Shown: positions 1 to 5,177 of the stretch, piece by piece
Layout of the letters: every line of letters begins with the position of its first letter
Numbering within the stretch: position 1 is the stretch's first letter
Assembly (NCBI GenBank): GCA_028717165.1
Contig: JAQUOK010000140.1
Coordinates: forward strand, 1 to 7,427
Source: Victivallaceae bacterium
GTDB lineage: Bacteria > Verrucomicrobiota > Lentisphaeria > Victivallales > Victivallaceae
DNA length: 7,427 nt
Direction: 5' to 3'
The notes under the pieces: model-generated
What the model saw: only the letters and a program-made list of their open reading frames with translations
What the model was told of the DNA's origin: nothing
Database searches by the model: none
Position numbers and translations under genes: made by a program

Positions 1-63
1 TGTGCAAAGCAAATTTTTGGAGGACGTTGAGCGGGCGAGCCGGACGGGAAACGCTGGATATCG

Positions 64-104
64 ACTTTTGCCGGCCTCGTCCACTGGACGAGGCCGGCAA
101 AAGT
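64..104. repeat. Perfect 41-bp palindrome (20-bp arms, 1-bp centre)
   Basis: Arm 64-83 (ACTTTTGCC...CGTCCA) is exactly reverse-complementary to arm 85-104, with a single C at 84 between them. As RNA it would form about an 18-bp GC-rich stem with a tight ACT (or AGT) loop. Neither strand has a T-run directly 3' of the stem, so by itself it is not a classic intrinsic terminator. Perfect arms of this length suggest a dispersed palindromic repeat or a protein-binding or cruciform site. Confidence 0.9.
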
Positions 105-154
105 AAAAAAATCACATAGTCCGGAACAAGTCCCGGACGAAGTATTTTTTTACT
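102..154. terminator. Two-way intrinsic-terminator-like hairpin
   Basis: A 6-bp GC-rich core (GTCCGG at 119-124, CCGGAC at 133-138, 8-nt loop) is flanked by AGTAAAAAAAT (102-112) and its exact complement ATTTTTTTACT (144-154), with an imperfect internal stretch between core and flanks. Read on either strand, the core hairpin is followed within 5-7 nt by a run of seven T. It lies about 155 bp beyond the stop codon of the URO-D-like gene, so it could end the minus-strand operon and also stop transcription arriving from the left. The unpaired spacer between core and T-run makes it weaker than a textbook terminator. Confidence 0.6.
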
Positions 155-193
155 CACGTCAATCGCGAATGAGTGGCGAAGAGTAATTTGAGT

Positions 194-214
194 GAGCTAC
201 CCGCAGGGTAACTC
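194..214. other. Stem-loop, 9 bp with one mismatch, 3-nt loop
   Basis: GAGCTACCC (194-202) and GGGTAACTC (206-214) pair around a GCA loop with one mismatch. There is no T-run, so it is not a terminator; it is part of the structured zone after the URO-D-like gene. Confidence 0.5.
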
Positions 215-308
215 CCGACTCTGCGCCAGCTGAAACGAAGTCAAAATGCGCTCAAGCCAATCGCCGCGAGGGCGTTGCCAACCGCCGTGAGCGAGTTTTG
301 AAATCAGC

Positions 309-1457
309 TCAATATGAACCGAATTCCCGCCAGGCCTCGATCATCGCCAAGCCGCACTGAATGGATTTAAGCCGTTGTTCCCGGGTTTTCCCGCCGCCGA
401 CCCCGGCGCCGCCGGTAGTGCGAAGGAAAAAACCGCCGCCGGGAGCGCCAGCCTCAATCGCCTGCTTCACCAGTTCACGCACCGATTCCACCCGGAATGA
501 ATCCAGAGCGAAAGCCTGGCTCGGGATATTGCCGGCCAGTACCATCCGGTCTCCGACCCGCCGTTTGGCATCAGCGAGATCATTGTCGGCATACGGTGGC
601 GGTTCAAGCGGTTCGAGGATATCCACCCCCATCTCCGCAAAACGCTCCAGATACTTGCCGGTATTGCCATGGCTGTGCGGAAAGTATTTTCCGCCCAGCG
701 AATGGATGGCATCGTTGACCCGTTTATCCCAGGGAAAAACCCATTGGTTGAACTGTTCCATACCCAACCAGGGCGAGATCAGCATTTCCAGCGCATAGGT
801 CCTGAAAATCAGCGGATCTTCCAGTTCATCCTTCCTTACCGCCGCCAGCGAATCACAGATCTGGCTGGTGGTCCGCTCCAGAAACATTTCCATCAGGTCC
901 GGCTCGGAAAAAAACCAAGTGTAAGCTTCCTCCATATTGCTGTTGCGGACGAGACTTCCCAAAGGATGCGGCAGCCCCATTACCGGGACCCCGCGATTGC
1001 CAATCTTCCGGCAGGCCTGATTGTAGGCGTCCGGATTGAAAGGCCGCCGTTCCCGCGGCGCTTCCGCCAGCCGCCGGAGGTCATCCGGCGTTTCGATATA
1101 ACGCTTTTCCCAATGGTAGTCGTTCGGGTCACCGTATAAACCGTCACAGATATGTCTGGTGATTGCGGTGAACTCTCCGACCGGAGTTCTGTAAATCCGG
1201 CGCAGGCGTTTGAATTGTCCGGGCACCTCCTCGATTACCGCCTCCGAATAAGTGGCATCAAGCCCGAAGAATCCGCCCCAGTCAAAGCCCGCGGCCCCTA
1301 AAAAATTATCTGCCTCATGCTCCTGAAAGTCGAGGATTGCCTCCCCCCCCGACAGGTTCATTTCCACGATCTGTTTCGGATTGATAAGCATCTCAATCGG
1401 AACCCGGTCCGGTTCTTCGAAATTCAATGCTTTCCACATTCTTTCTTTTGAATTCAT
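309..1457 (-). CDS. Uroporphyrinogen-decarboxylase-like (URO-D/MtaA superfamily) protein
   Basis: This 382-residue protein opens with NSKERMWKALNFEEPDRVPIE, the usual start of non-haem URO-D-family proteins, and keeps the barrel signature HSHGNTGKYLERFAEMGVD at about 261-279 followed by LEPLEPPPYADNDLADAKRRVGDRM-type sequence and LAGNIPS near 307-313. A glycine-rich GGAGVGGGKT stretch lies near 348-358. Members of this superfamily include the MtaA/MtbA/CmuA methyl-transfer enzymes, which use a Zn site; H261 and H263 are candidate ligands by analogy. No haem-synthesis gene is nearby and the sequence differs from true HemE, so a catabolic methyltransferase-like role is inferred, with substrate unknown. 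The ATG at 1457 fits the family N-terminus, though only a weak GGAAA stands upstream. It is the last gene of the apparent operon, 71 bp after the AtuA-like gene. A run of eight G occurs at codons 36-39. Confidence 0.9.
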   Translation of the reverse strand: MNSKERMWKALNFEEPDRVPIEMLINPKQIVEMNLSGGEAILDFQEHEADNFLGAAGFDWGGFFGLDATYSEAVIEEVPGQFKRLRRIYRTPVGEFTAITRHICDGLYGDPNDYHWEKRYIETPDDLRRLAEAPRERRPFNPDAYNQACRKIGNRGVPVMGLPHPLGSLVRNSNMEEAYTWFFSEPDLMEMFLERTTSQICDSLAAVRKDELEDPLIFRTYALEMLISPWLGMEQFNQWVFPWDKRVNDAIHSLGGKYFPHSHGNTGKYLERFAEMGVDILEPLEPPPYADNDLADAKRRVGDRMVLAGNIPSQAFALDSFRVESVRELVKQAIEAGAPGGGFFLRTTGGAGVGGGKTREQRLKSIQCGLAMIEAWREFGSY

Positions 1458-1462
1458 TTGAT

Positions 1463-1491
1463 ATTTCCGCTGTTATGGTATGATTTCCGCT
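1463..1491. repeat. Two 9-bp direct repeats, 20 bp apart, in the gap before the URO-D-like gene
   Basis: ATTTCCGCT occurs at 1463-1471 and again at 1483-1491 (AGCGGAAAT on the coding strand), a period of exactly 20 bp. The proximal copy contains the only Shine-Dalgarno-like bases (GGAAA) for the URO-D-like gene. It could be a regulator site or chance; no good promoter is visible in this 71-bp gap. Confidence 0.35.
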
Positions 1492-1528
1492 TCCATTGCA
1501 ATTATTTTTACAAAATTCCTCTATAAGC

Positions 1529-2899
1529 TTAGATAACGGTTTCGTGTATTTTGAAGAGTTCCAGCGGATCGTCTACTTCCACCGTATGGTTCATTGTCCA
1601 TCTGTATGCGGGTGAAGCCGGTAAAACTTCATCCAGAATGAAAGCGGCTGAACCGGCAGTACCTTTTACATCGGGAAGCCTGGCATAGAAAATCTGCCTG
1701 ATCCCGATAATCGCCGCTTCCTGGGCGATTTCTTTCGAGTCGGCTACGGCTTCAACGACGATACCGAGTTCATGGGATTTTATTTCTTTCACGCTTTCCA
1801 TTTCGCTCATTACTCCGTTCTTACCGAAGATATGATAAAATAACCGATAATTTTTATTGTTCAACCTTTCCGCAGCCTGAGCTTTAGCCCAGTCGATGAC
1901 CCGGTCGATATTCCTGATGGTATATGGATCCCTGATACCCGCAATACCGATATAACGTTCTCCCACTTTCCCGGCGCCTTCAAGTTTTACCTTGATCTTT
2001 CCCGGTATCGGAATGAATTCGGCTCCGGTAATTCTGGCGGTTTTTTCGTCAAATTGTTCGTAGCGGCAGTTAGTCATATCCAGGGCGCCGCCGGCGAAAT
2101 ATTCAAAAAACGGGTTGCTGCGTTCATACATCGCATGTCCCGCCACCGACGCCACTGTGCAGCGCTGATTCGGATGCATAGCCGTAACTTTAACGTCTTC
2201 AGCGGTAATCGTGCCGATTAGGCTTTCTTTACCGCCGTAAGGTTCGGCACAGAAAGAGGCGCATTCGAGGACTTTTCCCAGATAATATGATTCCGCTTCC
2301 GGAAAACCTTCGTGGATGGCCGCGGCCGCGAATATCGCGGCGTCGCTGGAACGCCCCCCGATAATGACATCGGCGCCGGTTTCCAGAGCCTTGATAAAAG
2401 GATGAACCCCGGCAACGGCGACAATCCGTTCGGTAGCCTCGAGTTCCGCCGGAGCCAGGGGCTGGCGCCCGTCGAGCCCTTCAATGACTTTTCCGGCCTC
2501 CATTTTCCGTTTCAGGCAGTTCTTGTCTACTTCCGAATAAAAATATGCTGTCCGGAAAGGCCGCAATTTATGCTCGGCGGCAATTTCCCTCAGGATTTCA
2601 AGATACATGTCAACTCTGCTGTTAGTCCCGGTATCCCCTGCGGAACCGATGATCATCGGTACATTTTGTTTGCGGGCGGCCAGGAGCATCAGCTCGAGAT
2701 CATGTTTCTGCCATTGGCGGGGGCTGACGCTGACGTCGCTTCCCAGCGGTGTCGGGCCGATATCGTCGCTGCCCGAGTCACAGCAGTAATAGTCAGGCCT
2801 GGTTTCAACTCCCGCCTGAAAACTTTCTTCTTTGGTTGGGGCAAAACCCAAATGACCGTTGGGACAGATTATCCGCAAAAACTCTTTCTGCCGTTTCAT
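1529..2899 (-). CDS. AtuA/DUF1446 family protein (acyclic terpene utilisation-like)
   Basis: The 456-residue product has the features of the AtuA/DUF1446 family: an N-terminal CPNGHLGF segment (about 12-19), YYCCDSGSDDIGPTPLGSD (38-55), IIGSAGDTGTNSRVD (83-97), ETGADVIIGGRSSDAAI (173-189), and a C-terminal AYRWTMNHTVEVDDPLELF (431-449). Family length is usually about 450-600, so this is a single-module form. AtuA is required for acyclic terpene (citronellol) use in Pseudomonas, but its reaction is undefined; related proteins occur in many putative organic-acid or acyl-CoA catabolic clusters. No signal peptide or membrane segment is seen, so it is probably cytoplasmic. The small DUF4387 partner often encoded beside DUF1446 genes is not visible in this window. 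The start is ATG, 28 bp after the transporter gene; AAAGGA lies 10 nt upstream. Family confident, function not. Confidence 0.9.
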   Translation of the reverse strand: MKRQKEFLRIICPNGHLGFAPTKEESFQAGVETRPDYYCCDSGSDDIGPTPLGSDVSVSPRQWQKHDLELMLLAARKQNVPMIIGSAGDTGTNSRVDMYLEILREIAAEHKLRPFRTAYFYSEVDKNCLKRKMEAGKVIEGLDGRQPLAPAELEATERIVAVAGVHPFIKALETGADVIIGGRSSDAAIFAAAAIHEGFPEAESYYLGKVLECASFCAEPYGGKESLIGTITAEDVKVTAMHPNQRCTVASVAGHAMYERSNPFFEYFAGGALDMTNCRYEQFDEKTARITGAEFIPIPGKIKVKLEGAGKVGERYIGIAGIRDPYTIRNIDRVIDWAKAQAAERLNNKNYRLFYHIFGKNGVMSEMESVKEIKSHELGIVVEAVADSKEIAQEAAIIGIRQIFYARLPDVKGTAGSAAFILDEVLPASPAYRWTMNHTVEVDDPLELFKIHETVI

Positions 2900-2927
2900 C
2901 CTTAATTAATCCTTTTTCGAGTTGTTG

Positions 2928-3359
2928 TTATTTAGCGTAGACGCTTAATGCCGCCCCCAAAATACAGAGGCATATTCCGGCATATTGCAATAAACTGAGA
3001 TGTTCCTTAAATATCAGAAGCCCGAGAACCGTTCCAAATACGGGCGTCAGGCAGAAGGCAATGGTCAGAACGGTTGAAATGCGGCCGTCTTTCAGGCCGG
3101 AGTAAAGGCAGATAAGCCCCAGGGCTCCGGCCAGTACTCCTCCGCCCAGGGCTATCATTATCAGGGATTTCGGGCCGGCTTTCCGGAGTTCTCCCCAATA
3201 GGGAAATGAAAGCGCCAACAGGACGATCAGACTCACTACTGTTCTAATAGTAGTGCCGGTTACCGGGGTCAGACTGCCGAGTTTTACCCCTTTTTTTTCA
3301 AAAAAAGAGCCGGCTGCCCAGCAGGCGGCGGTACAAAGAGCCCATAATTCAGGTTTCAT
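2928..3359 (-). CDS. Single-domain EamA/DMT-family membrane transporter
   Basis: At 143 residues this is half the length of a usual EamA drug/metabolite transporter and has about five hydrophobic segments (roughly 5-20, 32-53, 65-88, 95-117, 122-141). The ending FKEHLSLLQYAGICLCILG matches the typical end of one EamA repeat. It resembles the short, five-helix BAT-type branch of the DMT superfamily, whose members would need to act as dimers. The substrate cannot be read from sequence; its place between a pseudopilin and two likely catabolic enzymes suggests import or export of the pathway compound. The ATG has AAAGGA 7-8 nt upstream. Codons 17-25 contain T7 then A8 on the coding strand, a slippage-prone pair, but the frame is intact. 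Confidence 0.88.
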   Translation of the reverse strand: MKPELWALCTAACWAAGSFFEKKGVKLGSLTPVTGTTIRTVVSLIVLLALSFPYWGELRKAGPKSLIMIALGGGVLAGALGLICLYSGLKDGRISTVLTIAFCLTPVFGTVLGLLIFKEHLSLLQYAGICLCILGAALSVYAK

Positions 3360-3423
3360 TGAAAATTCCTTTTGCCCATAGATAAAAAATATTTTTGGAT
3401 AATCTGTTCTGTAGATTTTTCAG

Positions 3424-4185
3424 TTATTTGGTTTTCATATAATACCAATTCTTGTCGGCGCCGACTCCATTCAACAGGGCTGTCTGGAGCATCCATGAAA
3501 CATGCATATCCGCCCATACCAGGTTGATGCCTTTGTTATGCCGGTTACCGACAGGCGGAGTATAAGAGGTATAAGCCGGTTCATAAAGACGCGCCAGCCT
3601 GAAGACGTTTGCTGCCGTTCCATACCAGTCAGTTGTATCACCTGTTGTTATAGTTTCGCTGGGACGCGAAACCTTTACTGAATTTGCCCGGTGATAGCTT
3701 GCCGAGGAATGGCTGTCACGAAAACCCATGTAAGCGTAGTTCCAGCCGTAACCTCCGTCATAACTCGAATTCCCGGTTGGGTTTTTAAAAGAAGGACATT
3801 TAAAGGCTCCTTCCCTGAGTTCGGCGCTGCTGACATCCAGATCTTTCCCGGAATATATATATGGTGATAATTCAAAACGCCATTGAACCGCATAATCGGC
3901 GTCCGTGGTAGCGCCGGCTCCTCCCGTATCTATTGGAAACCAGTTTTCATTATCCTGCACATACATGGCGGTCGCGGTTCCGAGCTGTTTCTGGTTGCCG
4001 ACGCATTTTATGGCTTGGGCTTTTTTACGTGCCTGATTCAATGCGGGCAACAGCATTGAAGCAAGGATAGCTATGATAGCGATCACTACGAGAAGCTCGA
4101 TAAGTGTGAAAATCTCATAATTATCTGTCCTGAGTGAAAACAGACCTCTTGCGAGCCGCCTGATTTCGTCGGTTACTTTTTTCAT
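3424..4185 (-). CDS. Type II secretion/type IV pilin-like protein (Lentisphaerae/Planctomycetes pseudopilin)
   Basis: The 253-residue protein carries a pseudopilin N-terminus, FTLIELLVVIAIIAIL at 26-41, with the conserved Glu at 30 (position 5 of the mature form), followed by LASMLLPALNQARKKAQAI. A basic leader of 25 residues precedes it; the residue before the cleavage site is Ile25 instead of the usual Gly. The exported part is aromatic and Gly/Ser-rich. Near the end, H216 and D226 are spaced as in the H-X9-DG motif common in these expanded families, but Gly is replaced by Met (ADMHVSW). Such proteins are inserted in the inner membrane with a periplasmic domain; databases name relatives PulG-like putative transporters, without proof. 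It is the first gene after the strong promoter at 4266-4294 and is probably regulated by the AraC protein encoded just upstream. Confidence 0.92.
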   Translation of the reverse strand: MKKVTDEIRRLARGLFSLRTDNYEIFTLIELLVVIAIIAILASMLLPALNQARKKAQAIKCVGNQKQLGTATAMYVQDNENWFPIDTGGAGATTDADYAVQWRFELSPYIYSGKDLDVSSAELREGAFKCPSFKNPTGNSSYDGGYGWNYAYMGFRDSHSSASYHRANSVKVSRPSETITTGDTTDWYGTAANVFRLARLYEPAYTSYTPPVGNRHNKGINLVWADMHVSWMLQTALLNGVGADKNWYYMKTK

Positions 4186-4190
4186 GATAC

Positions 4191-4196
4191 CCTCCC
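4191..4196 (-). promoter_or_regulatory. Ribosome-binding site of the pseudopilin gene
   Basis: The coding strand reads GGGAGG, then GTATC, then ATG. This near-consensus Shine-Dalgarno five bases upstream of the start fixes the ATG at 4185 and suggests strong translation. Confidence 0.85.
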
Positions 4197-4250
4197 GCTG
4201 CTGTTGAGCACAACTTTATTCAGGTTCACGTTTTTTACTAGATCAATAAT

Positions 4251-4261
4251 TTATCCGATAA
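4251..4261. promoter_or_regulatory. Perfect 11-bp palindrome at the predicted start site (possible operator)
   Basis: TTATC-C-GATAA is exactly symmetric and covers roughly -2 to +8 relative to the start predicted from the -10 box at 4266-4271. A site in this position would suit a repressor, but half-sites of five bases are short and the region is AT-rich, so chance remains possible. Confidence 0.4.
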
Positions 4262-4265
4262 CATT

Positions 4266-4294
4266 ATTATAGGCTTGCAGGATTTGTTAATCAA
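4266..4294 (-). promoter_or_regulatory. Sigma-70-type promoter for the pseudopilin operon
   Basis: On the minus strand, TTGATT (4294-4289) and a perfect TATAAT (4271-4266) are separated by exactly 17 bp (4272-4288). Transcription would begin near 4259, giving a leader of about 74 nt ending in the strong ribosome-binding site. No terminator-like hairpin separates the upstream araC-type gene from it, so readthrough may add to expression. Confidence 0.8.
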
Positions 4295-4310
4295 TAGGCT
4301 AAAATTACTT

Positions 4311-4345
4311 AAAAACGAGATTATATGCGCAAAAACGATATTATA
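4311..4345. promoter_or_regulatory. Paired 15-bp direct repeats, 20 bp apart: candidate AraC-family operator
   Basis: AAAAACGAGATTATA (4311-4325) and AAAAACGATATTATA (4331-4345) differ at one base and are spaced by 20 bp, about two helical turns. They lie 16 bp upstream of the -35 box and are centred near -69 from the predicted start. AraC-type activators commonly bind two directly repeated half-sites about 20 bp apart, and an AraC-family gene ends 20 bp away (4366), so this is the best candidate for its binding site. The binding itself is inference. Confidence 0.6.
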
Positions 4346-4365
4346 AGAGAAGCCGCGTTCCCGTA

Positions 4366-5133
4366 TCAGAAGGTTTTTCGCAGTCTCAGCATGGTTTTTT
4401 GGGGGGAAGCGCCGGTTAATTTTTTGAACGAAGCCGAAAATGCGGCTTCATTCCGGAATCCGAGATGCCAGGCAATTTCTTTCAGCAGCATATCCGTTTC
4501 CGCTATTAGTTTCATTGCCGCATCTATTCTTTTTTTAGCGCGGTATTCATATGGAGTGAGCTGATATTGTTTAAAGAAGAGCAGGCGCAGATGATCCGGA
4601 GAGTAGTTGCAGGCTTCACTTAACTCCCTGAGGGATTTTTCGAAATGGAGGTCGGAATCGATCATATCTTTTAGCTGGGCAGCCGGAGACGAATGGGGGA
4701 GGGCGTGGTTCCAGTCAAGCAAATAACGAAAGATACCGGCAATTCCCAATTCCGCCCGCAGATAATTTGCCGGTACGGGGTTGCTCATGGCATCCATGAT
4801 CATGCGGAATTCATTCTGCCAGCCGAACACCTGCTGTTCGGGTACCGGCAGGATTGTCGGCAGTAATATTTTTCTGCCGTCTGCCATCATTTCCGCATGA
4901 TTGGGAAATTCAGGGGACTGCCGGAGGTCGAGTCCTTCCAGGATGATATGCCAGTTTTCCCGGTTTTCGGTAAATTGGGTTATATATGGAACTCCTTTTA
5001 TTCCCAAAACAAACATGGGGCCGGGATTATGTTCTTCAAAATCATAAATTTTTCGGTATTTGACGCCGGATACTGAAAAGTTGATTGTATTATTCCGGCA
5101 TCGCCCCTGCAAATAACATGAATTTGAATGCAA
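4366..5133 (-). CDS. AraC-family transcriptional regulator
   Basis: The C-terminal third is a clear AraC/XylS DNA-binding domain: first helix-turn-helix at about 167-188 (SLRELSEACNYSPDHLRLLF), second at about 216-238 (KEIAWHLGFRNEAAFSASF), closing with KKLTGASPQK. The N-terminal 150 residues are probably the ligand-sensing part but match no family I can name with certainty. The start is uncertain: this call begins at TTG 5133, the furthest upstream ATG/GTG/TTG in frame, yet the frame is open further upstream and AAGGAG follows the protease stop, 9 nt before an in-frame ATT (5163), which would add ten residues (ILNFRIKYIG). It therefore follows the protease gene by only 14-44 bp and is probably co-transcribed with it. 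The likely target is the promoter just downstream. A C6A6 run lies about ten codons before the stop. Confidence 0.92.
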   Translation of the reverse strand: MHSNSCYLQGRCRNNTINFSVSGVKYRKIYDFEEHNPGPMFVLGIKGVPYITQFTENRENWHIILEGLDLRQSPEFPNHAEMMADGRKILLPTILPVPEQQVFGWQNEFRMIMDAMSNPVPANYLRAELGIAGIFRYLLDWNHALPHSSPAAQLKDMIDSDLHFEKSLRELSEACNYSPDHLRLLFFKQYQLTPYEYRAKKRIDAAMKLIAETDMLLKEIAWHLGFRNEAAFSASFKKLTGASPQKTMLRLRKTF

Positions 5134-5172
5134 GCCAATATATTTTATCCTGAAGTTTAAAATGCTTAAAGT

Positions 5173-5177
5173 CTCCT
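5173..5177 (-). promoter_or_regulatory. Ribosome-binding site between protease and AraC-type genes
   Basis: AGGAG follows directly after the TAA of the protease gene on the minus strand. It is 9 nt from an in-frame ATT (5163-5161) but 39 nt from the TTG at 5133, so it argues for a start upstream of TTG. Confidence 0.55.

Larger units (their letters stand above)
1..308. other. Gene-free, structure-rich intergenic region
   Basis: No coding sequence is supported here, although short open frames run off the left edge on both strands. On the minus strand one frame is open from about position 198 to the edge and has a GTG at 157, but it runs straight through both large palindromes and shows no domain that I recognise. 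The stretch lies immediately 3' of the URO-D-like gene and holds at least four inverted repeats: 64-104, 102-154, 194-214, and a CGCTCA/TGAGCG pair (249-254 with 288-293) enclosing a smaller bulged stem (CAAtCGCC with GGCGTTG, about 258-276). The density of pairing is far above that of the other gaps in the window. It may be a 3' untranslated region with terminator, a dispersed repeat element, or a structured RNA; the sequence alone does not decide. Confidence 0.6.

Noticed and set aside
1..157. Minus-strand short open frame from GTG 157 off the left edge, and plus-strand frames open from the edge to 106 or 119
   Set aside because: They run through the 41-bp palindrome and the terminator-like hairpin, show no domain and have no convincing ribosome-binding site.
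361..1139. Plus-strand open frames opposite the URO-D-like gene
   Set aside because: Low-complexity Pro/Arg/Ser-rich translations antisense to a clear URO-D-family protein.
2312..2905. A 197-codon plus-strand open frame opposite the AtuA-like gene
   Set aside because: Antisense to a well-supported family protein, no recognisable motif, no ribosome-binding context.
3360..3423. Possible terminator or promoter between pseudopilin and transporter genes
   Set aside because: Only weak symmetric pieces are present (AATCT/AGATT and an A/T palindrome) and no -35/-10 pair with proper spacing, so I treat the genes as one unit.
4325..4564. A 79-codon plus-strand frame overlapping the intergenic region and the AraC-type gene
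   Set aside because: Mostly antisense to the conserved AraC helix-turn-helix domain, and its start falls in the repeat region without a Shine-Dalgarno.
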